64,000 nucleotides of DNA from Guptibacillus hwajinpoensis (GTDB lineage: Bacteria; Bacillota; Bacilli; Bacillales; Guptibacillaceae). This document shows, piece after piece, positions 41,287 through 51,405 of the stretch (the first letter of the stretch is position 1; every line of letters starts with the position of its first letter). Both the position numbers and the translations under genes were made by a program. The stretch lies in assembly GCF_020524165.1 (NCBI RefSeq), contig NZ_JAIVKU010000005.1, positions 744,001 through 808,000 of the forward strand, given 5' to 3'. The notes under the pieces were generated by a model, which saw only the letters and a program-made list of their open reading frames with translations, searched no databases and had not been told where the DNA came from.

Positions 41287-43707
41287 TTATGCGGGTGCCT
41301 GGTCGAATGTTAGATAGTTTTCTTCAATTTGTTGAGAAGAAACGGGTTTGCTGTAGAAATAGCCTTGTATACTATCACAGCCTTTTTCCGAAAGAAAATC
41401 AACTTGCTCACTCGTCTCAACGCCTTCCGCAATGACGTGCAACTTCAACTGCTTGCTCATTGCGATAATCGCACTCGTAATTTGATCTGATTTCACATTT
41501 TGCGTCAGTTCATCAATAAAGGATTTATCGATTTTCACCTGATTAATCGAAAAGTCTTTTAAATAACTTAAAGAGCTATGTCCGGTCCCAAAGTCATCAA
41601 TTGAAATACTAACGCCAAGGTCTCGAAGCGACGTAATCATCCAAGATGAGCGTGTTGAATTTTCCATCGTCATACTTTCAGTCACTTCAAGCTCAATTAA
41701 AGCTGGATCAAGCTTGTATAACTCTAACATTTCTTTAACAGTAGTAATCAGTTCATCACTTTGAAACTGTTTGGGAGAAAGATTCACTGAAACGCGCAGT
41801 GGGTGTCCTCGATCACTCCATTTCTTTGCCTGCTGACAGGCCATATCCAAAACTTGTCTCCCAAGTTCTACGATAAGTCCAGTCTCTTCTGCAAGAGAAA
41901 TAAAGTCACCAGGATAGCGAAGTTCCCCTTCCCCTACCTGCCAGCGCACAAGTGCTTCGACCCCGGATAGGGAGCCATCCTGACAGTTCACTTGAGGCTG
42001 ATAATGTAAAATAAATTCCTGATTAACAAGAGCATTTCTCAATGAGCTTTCTTCTACGAGTCGTAATTCACTTTTTTGCCCCATCGACTTCGAATAGAAT
42101 TGGTATTTCTTACGGTTGCGTCCTTTTGCTGAATACATGGCAATATCAGCGTGTTTCATTAATGATTCCACATCGTTCCCATCAGATGGAGTTACAGCAA
42201 TTCCGATACTTGCAGAAGTTGAGAGGTCGTGTGAACCTACTTGAAATGGTGTATCAAAAGCCTCAATAATTTGGTTCGCCAATTCATCGGGATAAATGTG
42301 ATCAAAGTGACTTAATACAATGACAAATTCGTCTCCTCCAAGGCGAGCAAGAAAACCATAAGGAGAAATACACGCTTGCAAACGCTCTGCTACTGCACAG
42401 AGAAACAAATCACCTGTATTGTGACCAAGTGCATCATTAATTACTTTAAATCGATCCAAATCAAGCATCATGACAGCCAGGTCATCACCTTTATCATCTT
42501 GAAGAAAGCTTTCTAAATGCTCAACAAACGAACGACGATTCGGTAAGGAAGTTAAGGCATCGTAATAAGCCATGTGATGCGTTTGTCTTTCGGCTTTTTG
42601 TTGTCTAGTAATATCCTTTGTCATCGCATAAATCCGATCGAGTTTTTCATTTAAATAAATCGGAACAAACGTGACATTTAGCTCACTCATCTCTTTATCA
42701 AGCGTCACAACCTTTGTATTAAAACTCACTGCCTGCCTCGTTCTATGAACAGTGAGAAAGTATTCACGTACACGTTCAAGTTCCTCTTCTCCAAAAAAAT
42801 CAATGGGATTGATATGACTAAGCTGATTCCGTTTCACTTGAAACAACGCTTCTCCAGCAGGATTTAGCGAACGAATTCTACCGTCTACTGTAAGCGTTAA
42901 GATCGCATCGATGCTATGAGTTAAAAGAGAACGTAAGCGGTAGTCATTTCCCTTCAACTCCGTTTCCTGCTTAATAAACTTACGTTCAGTGACAATCCCG
43001 AAAATTAAAATAGCCTGGATACAAAGTGTGCCAATCGCAATCACAATCGATAGGGCCGACGTATCTAATCCGTTAATGAGAGGATTGTGATATTGTGCCA
43101 TGTAAAAGCTGGCAGCTTCTAGCCCAACATAATGCATGCCTGCAATCGCCATTCCCATCACACTTGCACTACCTAATTTCAATAAGATGATATGACGAAT
43201 TTTCTTTGGTCTTGAAAAGGTAAATGATAATTTCAGTGCGCCAAATGAGGCAACAATCGCAATGAGAGCCGATAGACTTAGCAACCAGGGATTATAGGTA
43301 ATCTCGACCATTTCCATCGCTTCCATCCCAATATAGTGCATCGCGATAATAGCGCCTGACATAAAAATTGTTCCAACAATTAGTCTTCTTATGGATAGTT
43401 GTTTTCCCCCAACAGCCACAAGAGCAATCAATGAACCCAAGAACGCAGCTCCTATCGATAAGAAGACAAGCGGAATGTTGTAAGTCATTGGCATCGACAT
43501 TGAAAAAGCCAGCATGCCAATAAAATGCATCGACCAGATACCAATTCCCATTGTACCGGCCCCTCCAACTACCCATATCCATTTCCGTATCCCTTTTGAA
43601 TAGGCGACCCGTCCTGCAAGATCTAATGCACTATAAGATGCAAAGATCGCTATAATTAACGACAGTAAAACAATCCACCAATTGTACTGTCCTGACATTT
43701 CAATCAT
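41287..43707 (-). CDS. dgcW: MHYT-PAS-GGDEF-EAL cyclic-di-GMP protein (YkoW/DgcW-like)
   Basis: An 806-residue membrane protein, near the length of B. subtilis YkoW (800). It has seven or so TM segments with three MHYT motifs (SMHFIGM, AMHYIGM, GMHYVGL), a PAS domain (about 255-370), a GGDEF domain with intact GGDEF (457-461) and no RxxD inhibitory site, and an EAL domain with EAL at 584-586 and conserved IDDFGTGHSSL. It may both make and degrade c-di-GMP; MHYT domains may sense oxygen or CO via copper. GGAGG precedes the ATG. It lies 64 bp behind trpS with no terminator between. Confidence 0.92.
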   Translation of the reverse strand: MIEMSGQYNWWIVLLSLIIAIFASYSALDLAGRVAYSKGIRKWIWVVGGAGTMGIGIWSMHFIGMLAFSMSMPMTYNIPLVFLSIGAAFLGSLIALVAVGGKQLSIRRLIVGTIFMSGAIIAMHYIGMEAMEMVEITYNPWLLSLSALIAIVASFGALKLSFTFSRPKKIRHIILLKLGSASVMGMAIAGMHYVGLEAASFYMAQYHNPLINGLDTSALSIVIAIGTLCIQAILIFGIVTERKFIKQETELKGNDYRLRSLLTHSIDAILTLTVDGRIRSLNPAGEALFQVKRNQLSHINPIDFFGEEELERVREYFLTVHRTRQAVSFNTKVVTLDKEMSELNVTFVPIYLNEKLDRIYAMTKDITRQQKAERQTHHMAYYDALTSLPNRRSFVEHLESFLQDDKGDDLAVMMLDLDRFKVINDALGHNTGDLFLCAVAERLQACISPYGFLARLGGDEFVIVLSHFDHIYPDELANQIIEAFDTPFQVGSHDLSTSASIGIAVTPSDGNDVESLMKHADIAMYSAKGRNRKKYQFYSKSMGQKSELRLVEESSLRNALVNQEFILHYQPQVNCQDGSLSGVEALVRWQVGEGELRYPGDFISLAEETGLIVELGRQVLDMACQQAKKWSDRGHPLRVSVNLSPKQFQSDELITTVKEMLELYKLDPALIELEVTESMTMENSTRSSWMITSLRDLGVSISIDDFGTGHSSLSYLKDFSINQVKIDKSFIDELTQNVKSDQITSAIIAMSKQLKLHVIAEGVETSEQVDFLSEKGCDSIQGYFYSKPVSSQQIEENYLTFDQAPA

Positions 43708-43771
43708 GATTCTGTGCCTCCGACGTTAGAAAATCAGTATAGTCTCTTTATCGGCATAAATGAAAAAGAAA

Positions 43772-44773
43772 TTAAGGGTGCACCAGAATACCAAGCTTTC
43801 TTTTTACTTCTTTTAATAAAGGTATCGCTTTTGCCCTTGCTTTCTTTGCTCCTGCTTCAAGAATGCGATCAAGTTCTTCTGTATGAGATAAATAGTAGTG
43901 AAACGTTTCACGTGGTTCAGCGAAGAAATCATTCATTACATGAAAAAGCTCTTCTTTCGCATCGCCCCATCCAATCCCTTCCTGGAATTTCCTTCTCATT
44001 TCAATCGTTTGCTCTTCACTTGCAAATGCTTTATAAAACGCAAACACAGTGGAATGATTCGGATCTTTCGCCTCTTTAGGACCAGAGGAATCCGTTGTAA
44101 TGCGATTAATCAATTTCTTTAACTTATCCGGCTCTTCAAACAGTGGAATCGTATTATGATAACTTTTACTCATTTTCCGACCGTCTAATCCTGGCAGTAT
44201 GGGCGTGTTTTCATCAACTATGTGTTCCGGCAGCGTAAATGTTCTTCCAAACTGATGATTAAAAGCTGATGCCAAATCCCGCGCAATTTCTACATGCTGA
44301 ATTTGGTCTTTCCCAACAGGAACGTAATTGGATTGAAATAACAAAATATCTGAGGCCATTAAGATCGGATAAGTAAATAACCCCATATTCACCCCTTCGT
44401 CTTCTTCGCGATTCTCCATACGATTCTTTTCAACAATCGCTTTATAGGCGTGAGCTCGATTCATCAATCCTTTTGGGCTAAAGCAGGCTAGAATCCATGA
44501 TAATTCAAAGATTTCAGGTACATCTGACTGGCGATAGAAGATCGAATGGTCTGGATCGAGACCAAGTGCAAGCCACGTGGCCGCAATTCCGTAGGATAGT
44601 TCTTGCATCTCTTTCTGATCTCGAACTTTTGTTAATCCATGATAATCGGCAACAAAATAAACAGCTTCTAGCTCTTTATTTTTTGCTTGATCTAACGCGG
44701 GTTTAATGGCACCAATATAATTCCCCAGATGAACTCGTCCTGTTGGCTTAATTCCCGTTACGATCGTCTTCAT
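43772..44773 (-). CDS. trpS: Tryptophanyl-tRNA synthetase
   Basis: A 333-residue class Ic synthetase from the ATG at 44773 (GGAGGGG 5 nt upstream). HIGH-type motif PTGRVHLGNYIGA and KMSKS (GLDGRKMSKSYHNT) are intact, and AYKAIVEKNR is typical. It charges tRNA-Trp. A complete T-box leader precedes the gene, so its expression rises when uncharged tRNA-Trp accumulates. Confidence 0.97.
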   Translation of the reverse strand: MKTIVTGIKPTGRVHLGNYIGAIKPALDQAKNKELEAVYFVADYHGLTKVRDQKEMQELSYGIAATWLALGLDPDHSIFYRQSDVPEIFELSWILACFSPKGLMNRAHAYKAIVEKNRMENREEDEGVNMGLFTYPILMASDILLFQSNYVPVGKDQIQHVEIARDLASAFNHQFGRTFTLPEHIVDENTPILPGLDGRKMSKSYHNTIPLFEEPDKLKKLINRITTDSSGPKEAKDPNHSTVFAFYKAFASEEQTIEMRRKFQEGIGWGDAKEELFHVMNDFFAEPRETFHYYLSHTEELDRILEAGAKKARAKAIPLLKEVKRKLGILVHP

Positions 44774-44799
44774 AATTCCCCTCCAGTTTTTAGACAACC

Positions 44800-45063
44800 A
44801 AAAAGGCCTCTCATCCTCTAAAAAAGGACGAGAGACCCCGTGGTGCCACCTTTATTCGTTTACAAACGTAAACGCACTTACCCCTTACAAAATTCAATAA
44901 GGTGTCTCTTGTATCGGTAAGACGCTCCGCCGAATCCTACTAAATGGTTCAGTTCCGGAAGCTCAGAAGCCCATTCATCATTCGCGCACGCTGATTCTCA
45001 CCCACCATCAGCTCTCTGAAGTGCCACGCAAGATTACTTTTCTTCCTCATTGCCAGGTTATTT
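44800..45063 (-). ncRNA. tRNA-Trp-sensing T-box leader of trpS
   Basis: The leader holds the T-box sequence AGGTGGCACCACGG (minus strand, 44851-44838), the Stem I element AGAGAGCTGATGG...GTGAGAATCAGC (around 45000-45025) and a UGG triplet (44973-44971) in GAATGGGC at the expected specifier place on the 3' side of Stem I. The terminator stem is 44805-44837 with a T5 run on its downstream side. Confidence 0.92.
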
Positions 45064-45069
45064 TTTCTT

Positions 45070-45098
45070 ATCTTACTTGTTTAGATGAAAAAGAGCAA
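45070..45098 (-). promoter_or_regulatory. Putative trpS promoter
   Basis: On the minus strand TTGCTC (45098-45093) and TAAGAT (45075-45070) are 17 nt apart. The -35 overlaps the stem of the preceding terminator. Confidence 0.5.
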
Positions 45099-45131
45099 GA
45101 GTTTCTCAATGAATGTTACAGCACCTTGCTC
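45093..45131 (-). terminator. Terminator of the amino-acid ABC operon
   Basis: GAGCAAG pairs with CTTGCTC (45093-45099 with 45125-45131) across a 25-nt loop, followed on the minus strand by TTTTT. Confidence 0.7.
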
Positions 45132-45838
45132 AAAAAAGCTTTTGTTCTCTCTTGCTGTGGATTTTCAAATAACGCGATTGGCGCATTTTCCTCGACAATG
45201 TATCCACCGTCCATAAACAAAACGCGGTCTCCTACTTCTTTCGCGAATCCCATTTCGTGCGTAACCACTACCATTGTCATGCCCTCTTTGGCTAGATCTT
45301 TCATCACTTCAAGAACTTCTCCCACCATTTCCGGATCCAAAGCAGAAGTTGGTTCATCAAACAACATAATTTCAGGCTCCATTGCAAGTGCTCTCGCTAT
45401 GGCAACACGCTGCTTTTGTCCTCCAGATAAGGAGTCTGGATAGACATGCGCTTTTTCATATAACCCCACCTTACGTAAAAGCTCGAGTCCCTTTTCCTCT
45501 GCTTGCTTCCGCTGCCACTTTCTTACTTTCATAGGGGACAACATAATATTTTGAAGAACGGTTTTATGAGGAAATAAATTAAACTGTTGAAAAACCATTC
45601 CTACATTTGTTCGAACCTGATTAATATTCGTTCCCTTTGCTGTTAAGTCCTGATCTTTAATCATCACTTTTCCACCAGTGATCGATTCTAAAAGATTTAA
45701 ACACCTTAGAAAGGTAGACTTCCCTGAACCAGAAGGTCCGATAACAACCACAACTTCCTGTGGTTTAATTTCGACACTGATCTCTTTCAAGACTTCTAAA
45801 TCACCGAATGATTTCTTAAGACTCTCGACTTTTATCAT
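45116..45838 (-). CDS. glnQ: Amino-acid ABC transporter ATP-binding protein (GlnQ-like)
   Basis: A 240-residue polar-amino-acid ABC ATPase from the ATG at 45838; the longer frame upstream overlaps the permease. Walker [10 protein letters not shown] (34-42), Q-loop FQQFNLF, signature LSGGQKQR (about 136-143) and Walker [15 protein letters not shown] are intact. It overlaps the permease stop codon by 4 bp. It energises uptake of glutamine, arginine or a similar amino acid. The substrate is unsettled, so the symbol is by family. Confidence 0.93.
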   Translation of the reverse strand: MIKVESLKKSFGDLEVLKEISVEIKPQEVVVVIGPSGSGKSTFLRCLNLLESITGGKVMIKDQDLTAKGTNINQVRTNVGMVFQQFNLFPHKTVLQNIMLSPMKVRKWQRKQAEEKGLELLRKVGLYEKAHVYPDSLSGGQKQRVAIARALAMEPEIMLFDEPTSALDPEMVGEVLEVMKDLAKEGMTMVVVTHEMGFAKEVGDRVLFMDGGYIVEENAPIALFENPQQERTKAFLSKVL

Positions 45839-46494
45839 GCTGTATCCAATCTCCTCTCGATGTAATTCAATAAATACGTTAACGAAAGGGTTAGGATAAG
45901 GTAGATAATGGCTACGGTTAAATACGGTTCCCAAACACGATAATATTGGCCTTGAGCCGCTCTTCCCCAATACATTAATTCCGGTGCAGCAATAATCGCT
46001 CCAAGAGAAGAGTCCTTTAATAGCACAATAAATTCATTTCCAAGTGGAGGAATCATTCGTTTAAACGCTTGTGGCAGTATCACGTGACGCATTGCCTGTA
46101 CATGCGTCATTCCAAGCGATCGAGCTGCTTCCATTTGCCCTCGATCTATCGATTGAATCCCAGCACGGAAGATTTCAGCAATATACGCCGTGGCATTTAA
46201 GGATAACGTGACAATAAGTGAAACAAGCGGATTAACGGATTCCATCATTAATGGGATTAATCCAAAGTGAATCAGAAGGATTTGTACAAATAACGGTGTT
46301 CCCCTAAATGCATTGATATACCAGATAAACGGATAGCGAATCCACCATGATTTTGAAATTCGTCCAATTCCCATAAATAACCCTAAAATGCTTCCAATTA
46401 GAATCCCAGCTAACGAAGCCCCAACCGTAACCATAGCTCCCTTTAGAAAGAAAGGAAGATACTCACGAACAATTTCAATTGAAAATACGCCCAT
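45835..46494 (-). CDS. glnP: Amino-acid ABC transporter permease (GlnP-like)
   Basis: A 219-residue HisM/GlnP-type permease with about five TM segments. The EAA loop motif is [30 protein letters not shown] (split across residues about 121-150). It forms the translocation pore for polar amino acids with the ATPase encoded next. The start has AGGAGAT upstream. It lies 92 bp behind the binding-protein gene. Confidence 0.92.
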   Translation of the reverse strand: MGVFSIEIVREYLPFFLKGAMVTVGASLAGILIGSILGLFMGIGRISKSWWIRYPFIWYINAFRGTPLFVQILLIHFGLIPLMMESVNPLVSLIVTLSLNATAYIAEIFRAGIQSIDRGQMEAARSLGMTHVQAMRHVILPQAFKRMIPPLGNEFIVLLKDSSLGAIIAAPELMYWGRAAQGQYYRVWEPYLTVAIIYLILTLSLTYLLNYIERRLDTA

Positions 46495-46586
46495 ATTCGA
46501 TCTCCTTTTTGATTTTCTACGATGGTTAACCGACGATGAACGACGACCGTTGTATCGCTTAGACCGTAGTAAGTCGGTTTATTTGT

Positions 46587-47420
46587 TTATTTTGCTTGCT
46601 CAAGCAAATTATCTGTATTGGGCTCTTTTCCAAACCAGTCTTCATAAATCTTAGCGTACTCTCCACTTTCGATCACTTCTTTGATTGCTGCATCAAATTC
46701 TGATTTCAACTCACTATCCTTAGGAAACATTAATCCGTAAAACTCAGATTCAAAATTCTCCGGATCCTCAATTGTTTGGAAATTATCTTCCGGGTTATTC
46801 TTCACATACTCATTGACGACCGTGTTATCTGTTACTACCGCTTCAACATCATTGTTCTTCAATGCCATAATGGCTACCACATTGTTTTCGAACTTCTTAA
46901 TATTTGAACTTTTGTCTCCCATAATTTTCTCTGCCGCCGCCTGTCCAGTTGTTCCGTTTTGAACCCCAACTGTCAAGCCTTCGATATCTTTTGCCGTTTG
47001 AATATCTGTCCCCTCTTTAAACATCACCATATGTGTTGACTCAAAATAAGGGTTTGAGAAATCAAATGTTTTCTCTCTGTCGTCATTAATCGTAATTCCT
47101 GAAATAGCCATGTCTACTTCTTTCCCTTGACGCACAGCTTCAAATAACGGGTCCCACCCTATGTTTTTCGGTTCCCATTCATATCCTGCTTCCTTCATAA
47201 CAGCATCCAGAAAATCCATATCAAATCCAACGATTTCACCTTTATCCATGTATTCAAATGGAGCGAATGCTGCATCTGTTCCAACAATTAATTTTTCTTT
47301 CTTTTCACTATCGGCATCAGAACTGCTTGATGAACTGCTTTGATTCTGACCGCACCCAGTCGTAAGTGCCAATAAACAGGCTAATACAGTAATCAATAAC
47401 CCTTTCGTGAACATTTTCAT
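46587..47420 (-). CDS. glnH: Amino-acid ABC transporter substrate-binding lipoprotein
   Basis: A 277-residue family 3 binding protein. Lipobox LTTGCGQ (Cys23), a Ser-rich linker (28-35) and the SBP_bac_3 domain: GTDAAFAPFEYMDKGEIVGFD, then DMAISGITINDDREKTFDFS and GTTGQAAAEK. It delivers a polar amino acid to the permease; ligand identity (Gln, Arg or other) cannot be told. It is first in the operon, with a promoter TTGTTA-N16-TATAAT upstream and GGGGGGA before the ATG. Confidence 0.94.
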   Translation of the reverse strand: MKMFTKGLLITVLACLLALTTGCGQNQSSSSSSSDADSEKKEKLIVGTDAAFAPFEYMDKGEIVGFDMDFLDAVMKEAGYEWEPKNIGWDPLFEAVRQGKEVDMAISGITINDDREKTFDFSNPYFESTHMVMFKEGTDIQTAKDIEGLTVGVQNGTTGQAAAEKIMGDKSSNIKKFENNVVAIMALKNNDVEAVVTDNTVVNEYVKNNPEDNFQTIEDPENFESEFYGLMFPKDSELKSEFDAAIKEVIESGEYAKIYEDWFGKEPNTDNLLEQAK

Positions 47421-47764
47421 TAAAAATCCCCCCAGCTCTATTTTTTTAATATTCTAATATTTTAAATTATACACAACGCTTTTATAATAACAATATTGAA
47501 ATTTGCGAAAAAGTATGATTTTTCGATCTTTTTCTTCTTTAAAATCATTCATATACCAAAATTTAATGTAAATGATCGCCTTTTACTGGAGGAGTCTCCC
47601 ATAAACTGAAGGAGATAAGGCTATTTCAAAATAAATTGGGCATGCTTAATAAATGTAAAAGATAGAAAGCACATTCCCGGAGAATGTGAGTTTATCTCAC
47701 TCATTTTTACTTTTTGCTCCTACATTAGGACAACACTACTTTTTCAACTATAAGGAGGAATAAG
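47421..47764. promoter_or_regulatory. Divergent region between the ABC operon and desaturase gene
   Basis: This 344-bp gap holds the ABC operon promoter on the minus strand (TTGTTA 47493-47488, TATAAT 47471-47466, spacing 16). Towards the desaturase are two overlapping small hairpins, CACATTC/GAATGTG (47670-47688) and GTGAG/CTCAC (47686-47700), then TCATTTTTAC. They may be a regulatory site of the desaturase, for example for a DesR-like regulator. No small ORF is evident. Confidence 0.55.
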
Positions 47765-48847
47765 ATGGACGACCTACACTCATTTAGCTGGTATGCTGCT
47801 AAACTAAAAAAACACCTTCCACCTGAAGCCTTTAAGCCCGTCCCAGCTAGACTATATGGCGGACTTACCTATCTCTTTATCACGATCACCGCTTTTTTGC
47901 TGATTTACTTCAACGATTTTCACCCGATTATTTTGCTGTTTTTCTCAGCTATCCTTGGCGCGTGTTTTGCAGGCCTTGGGTTTCTCGGACATGAGATTTT
48001 GCATGGTACCGTCATACGAAAAGCATGGCTTCGTGATCTATTAGGCGCAATTGCTTTTTGGCCTTTAAATACGGGACCGACACTTTGGAGAAAATGGCAC
48101 AATCTAAATCACCACGTACATACACAGCATGACGAAAACGATCCTGACGCTTGGCCAACACTGGAACGCATTTCAAAATTGAGCTGGTTTAAATGGATCT
48201 ACGGCCTTCCCTTGTTTATCCGCTCATTCTTTGCTTTTGCATCACTTACTGTACAATTTAGCGCTCATTCTATGAAAATGTTTTTTACTTATGTAAAAGA
48301 ATTCAATCGTAAGAAACAAAGAGACCTCTGGCTACAAATGATTTTACCGTGGGTTTCCTGGCTAAGCCTCATCTTTGCAATCGGGTTTCGCAAGTGGGTT
48401 TTTGCTTATCTCATTCCACTTTTGATCGCGAACTTTATTGTCATGGCTTACATTTCAACCAATCATCGATTAAATCCGTTAACACCAGTCAATGACCCCC
48501 TTGCAAACAGCCTGACAGTAACAGTGCCGAAAATCGTTGATATTCTTCACTTTAATTTCTCATATCACACGGAACATCATCTATTCCCTGGAATGAACCC
48601 CAAATATTATCCAAGTGTGAAACAGCATATCAAAGCGATGTGGCCTGAACGTTACCATGAAATGCCGATGATGAAAGCCTTACATGCACTCTGGCAAACA
48701 CCTCGAGTTTATCAAAAGCAGACAAACCTCATTGATCCAAAAAACAAAAAAACGTACGGCTCTCTTGGTAATAACCTGAACTATATTTCACGGAACAGCG
48801 ATTCCATAAAGAAGTCTGTCCTACATAAACCTACAAGAAAAGGCTGA
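47765..48847 (+). CDS. Membrane fatty acid desaturase
   Basis: A 360-residue membrane desaturase with three His boxes: HEILH (76-80), HNLNHH (112-117) and HTEHH (268-272). TM segments lie before, between and after them. It inserts a double bond into acyl chains of membrane lipids with oxygen and a reductant, for cold adaptation. AAGGAGG lies 6 nt before the ATG. The C-terminal tail is basic. It differs from B. subtilis Des in sequence details visible here, but the family is certain. Confidence 0.9.
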   Translation: MDDLHSFSWYAAKLKKHLPPEAFKPVPARLYGGLTYLFITITAFLLIYFNDFHPIILLFFSAILGACFAGLGFLGHEILHGTVIRKAWLRDLLGAIAFWPLNTGPTLWRKWHNLNHHVHTQHDENDPDAWPTLERISKLSWFKWIYGLPLFIRSFFAFASLTVQFSAHSMKMFFTYVKEFNRKKQRDLWLQMILPWVSWLSLIFAIGFRKWVFAYLIPLLIANFIVMAYISTNHRLNPLTPVNDPLANSLTVTVPKIVDILHFNFSYHTEHHLFPGMNPKYYPSVKQHIKAMWPERYHEMPMMKALHALWQTPRVYQKQTNLIDPKNKKTYGSLGNNLNYISRNSDSIKKSVLHKPTRKG

Positions 48848-48866
48848 ATCTACGGATGTCAGCCTT
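48840..48866 (+). terminator. Terminator of the desaturase gene
   Basis: AAGGCTGA pairs with TCAGCCTT, followed by CTTG; it spans the stop codon. Confidence 0.65.
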
Positions 48867-48896
48867 CTTGCGCGTTTATTATTCAACCCATGCTCT

Positions 48897-48919
48897 TTCA
48901 GCAGACTTCGTCTGCTGAA
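48897..48919 (-). terminator. Terminator of the YjcZ-like gene
   Basis: TTCAGCAGAC pairs perfectly with GTCTGCTGAA around TTC, 20 bp past the stop codon on the minus strand. Confidence 0.7.
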
Positions 48920-48939
48920 TACAGCTTATGTTTTGAGAA

Positions 48940-49035
48940 TTAGTAGCCTCCTCCAACAAAAGCTGCACCTACGATGATAAGGAGAATAAACAGCACTACA
49001 ATTAGAGCAAACCCACTGCCGTAACCGTATCCCAT
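48940..49035 (-). CDS. YjcZ-like small hydrophobic protein
   Basis: A 31-codon ORF with AAAGGAGG 9 nt before the ATG. It begins [19 protein letters not shown] and ends GAAFVGGGY: glycine- and tyrosine-rich ends around one TM helix. This is the pattern of the YjcZ family of spore-related small proteins. It is too short for most ORF callers. The strong ribosome binding site and the terminator support that it is real. Confidence 0.85.
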   Translation of the reverse strand: MGYGYGSGFALIVVLFILLIIVGAAFVGGGY

Positions 49036-49193
49036 GGAGTATGACCTCCTTTCCATCATGGATTTAATACATACTATGCAAAAAACAATTTGATGGATGG
49101 GCGATTGTTTAGTTTTGTTAGATACTTTTCAATTCCTTCTGTTCATTATGAGTCCAATCTTCTCCCTTTTGTCTTGGAATTCATTTCATCCCC

Positions 49194-49222
49194 TTGCATA
49201 CATAAGTGCATGCTTATATAAT
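49194..49222 (+). promoter_or_regulatory. arsR promoter with operator in the spacer
   Basis: TTGCAT and TATAAT are 17 nt apart. The spacer and its edges hold ATAAGTGCATGCTTAT (49202-49217), an inverted repeat ATAAG-N6-CTTAT, at the position where ArsR-type repressors bind. Confidence 0.82.
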
Positions 49223-49238
49223 GATGTCTGGAGGTGAC

Positions 49239-49586
49239 ATGATGGAGAAAACAGTTATTGATATAGAACCTGCAGCTTCTGTTTTAAAATTGCTTGGAGA
49301 CAAAACCCGCTTAACGATCATTGGACTTCTAAAAGATGGCGAATGTTGCGTTTGCGAGTTTGTCGAAGTTCTTCAAATGAGTCAACCATCGGTTAGTCAA
49401 CATTTAAGGAAATTGAGAGACGCCGAGCTAGTGAAGGAACGAAAAAAAGGACAGTGGGTATTCTATTCATTAAATTCAGATCATGACGCCTTTCTAATGA
49501 TTGAAGAAATTTTAACCTTCATTCCTGAACAAAAGGAAAAACTCAGTGAGCTAGAAAAAAAAGGATTGCGCATTTGTTGCGATTAA
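49239..49586 (+). CDS. arsR: ArsR family arsenic-sensing repressor
   Basis: A 115-residue winged-helix repressor from the ATG at 49239 (GGAGGTG upstream). [20 protein letters not shown] contains the arsenite-binding CxxC-type cluster (ECCVCEF) and [16 protein letters not shown] is the recognition helix. A C-terminal Cys pair (RICCD) is extra. It represses the ars operon until As(III) or Sb(III) binds. It heads arsRBC, followed by arsB after 13 bp. Confidence 0.95.
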   Translation: MMEKTVIDIEPAASVLKLLGDKTRLTIIGLLKDGECCVCEFVEVLQMSQPSVSQHLRKLRDAELVKERKKGQWVFYSLNSDHDAFLMIEEILTFIPEQKEKLSELEKKGLRICCD

Positions 49587-49599
49587 TGGGGGAATTTGT

Positions 49600-50892
49600 T
49601 TGACCGTTACACTAGCTATACTTATCTTTGTACTTACCTTAGTGCTTGTTATCTGGCAACCTAAGAACCTCGGCATCGGCTGGTCTGCCTGTGGGGGAGC
49701 GATTCTTGCTTTACTTGTTGGGGTGGTAGACTTTCAGGATGTCCTGACAGTGACAGGGATTGTTTGGAATGCCACGTTTGCATTTATTGCCATCATCCTC
49801 ATTTCACTCATTCTCGATGAAATTGGTTTCTTTGAATGGGCCGCTCTTCATATGGCGAAAGCTGCAAAAGGAAACGGCCTACGGATGTTTATTTACGTAT
49901 CCTTACTTGGAGCTGTTGTCGCTGCGTTATTCGCCAATGATGGAGCCGCACTAATTTTAACACCAATTGTACTCGCCATGGTGCGAAACCTTAACTTTAA
50001 GGAAAAAATGATTTTTCCGTTTATTATGGCGAGTGGTTTTATTGCCGATACAACCTCGCTTCCACTTGTCGTTAGTAACCTGGTCAATATCGTTTCGGCT
50101 GATTTCTTTAACATTGGATTCGTTGAATATGCTTCACGGATGATTGTCCCGAACTTCTTTTCACTAGGGGCAAGCATTCTCGTGCTCTATCTCTTCTTCC
50201 GTAAAGATATTCCGGGAAACTATAATGTTCATGAACTCCGTGTTCCAACTGAGGCGATTAAGGACCGACGCATGTTCAAACTTTCATGGATTGTTCTTGC
50301 CGTGCTTCTGATTGGTTACTTTGCAAGTGAGTTTATTGGTGTTCCTGTTTCCATAATCGCTGGCATCGTTGCTATTTTCTTCCTATTAATGGCAAGACGC
50401 AGTAGCGCTGTTGAAACGAAGAAAGTGATTAAAGGGGCACCCTGGGCTATTGTTTTCTTCTCAATTGGCATGTATGTCGTTGTATATGGTCTTCGGAACC
50501 AAGGACTAACGGATATTCTTGCAAATGTGATTCAAGCTGCAGCCAACCAGGGATTACTCGTTGGAACAATTTCAATGGGCTTTATTGCTGCAATCTTGTC
50601 ATCAATCATGAACAATATGCCAACGGTTATGATAGATGCGCTTGCTATTGAAGCAACAACTACCTCTGGTACGCTTCGAGAAGCGCTCATTTATGCGAAT
50701 ATTATTGGCTCTGATTTAGGACCAAAAATCACCCCAATCGGATCCCTTGCCACTTTGTTATGGCTTCATGTCCTTTCACAAAAAGGCGTTAAAATCTCGT
50801 GGGGATACTATTTCAAAATCGGGATCATCTTAACTGTACCAACGTTGCTTATTACGTTACTTGGTCTCTATATCTGGCTACTTATCCTCTAA
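49600..50892 (+). CDS. arsB: Arsenite efflux pump ArsB
   Basis: A 430-residue, roughly 12-TM arsenite transporter. Segments [30 protein letters not shown] (residues about 58-87), [38 protein letters not shown] and [13 protein letters not shown] are typical of ArsB. It expels As(III) and Sb(III) by proton antiport. The start is TTG 49600 with GGGGGA 6 nt upstream. It is the middle gene of the operon. Confidence 0.96.
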   Translation: MTVTLAILIFVLTLVLVIWQPKNLGIGWSACGGAILALLVGVVDFQDVLTVTGIVWNATFAFIAIILISLILDEIGFFEWAALHMAKAAKGNGLRMFIYVSLLGAVVAALFANDGAALILTPIVLAMVRNLNFKEKMIFPFIMASGFIADTTSLPLVVSNLVNIVSADFFNIGFVEYASRMIVPNFFSLGASILVLYLFFRKDIPGNYNVHELRVPTEAIKDRRMFKLSWIVLAVLLIGYFASEFIGVPVSIIAGIVAIFFLLMARRSSAVETKKVIKGAPWAIVFFSIGMYVVVYGLRNQGLTDILANVIQAAANQGLLVGTISMGFIAAILSSIMNNMPTVMIDALAIEATTTSGTLREALIYANIIGSDLGPKITPIGSLATLLWLHVLSQKGVKISWGYYFKIGIILTVPTLLITLLGLYIWLLIL

Positions 50893-50916
50893 AATTCGAT
50901 TCAAAAGGAGCACATT

Positions 50917-51339
50917 ATGTCTAATAAAAAATCAATTTATTTCTTATGTACAGGAAATTCATGCCGAAGCCAAATGGCTGAAGGTTTTGGAAAAAAACAC
51001 CTCGGAGAAACATACGATGTTTATTCTGCAGGAATTGAGGCTCATGGTCTTAATCCAAATGCCGTGAAAGCGATGAAGGAATCTGGGATCGATATCTCTA
51101 ACCAGACTTCTGATAAGATTGACATGGAGCTTTTAAACAACGCAGATTTTGTTGTCACGCTTTGTGGCGATGCCAATGACAAATGTCCTGTTACACCTCC
51201 TCATGTTAAACGCGATCATTGGGGATTTGATGACCCTGCGAAAGCAGAAGGATCAGAAGAAGAAAAATGGGCTTTCTTCCAGCGTGTACGCGATGAAATT
51301 GAAGAGCGTATTGCACGTTTTGCGAAAGAAGGACGCTAA
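50917..51339 (+). CDS. arsC: Thioredoxin-coupled arsenate reductase
   Basis: A 140-residue low-molecular-weight-phosphatase-fold reductase. P-loop CTGNSCRS (Cys11, Arg17) and the cysteine pair Cys83 and Cys90 ([10 protein letters not shown]) are complete, as in S. aureus and B. subtilis ArsC. It reduces arsenate to arsenite, which ArsB then exports. AGGAG lies before the ATG. It is the last gene of arsRBC and a terminator follows. Confidence 0.97.
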   Translation: MSNKKSIYFLCTGNSCRSQMAEGFGKKHLGETYDVYSAGIEAHGLNPNAVKAMKESGIDISNQTSDKIDMELLNNADFVVTLCGDANDKCPVTPPHVKRDHWGFDDPAKAEGSEEEKWAFFQRVRDEIEERIARFAKEGR

Positions 51340-51345
51340 TACAGG

Positions 51346-51383
51346 AAAAAGGCACGGTGGATAGTCATCCAGCGTGCCTTTTT
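51346..51383 (+). terminator. Terminator of the ars operon
   Basis: AAAAAGGCAC pairs with GTGCCTTTTT (51346-51355 with 51374-51383), with further pairing GGTGG/CCAGC-like inside. Confidence 0.85.
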
Positions 51384-51405
51384 CTAACCCATTTTTTGTT
51401 ATTTA

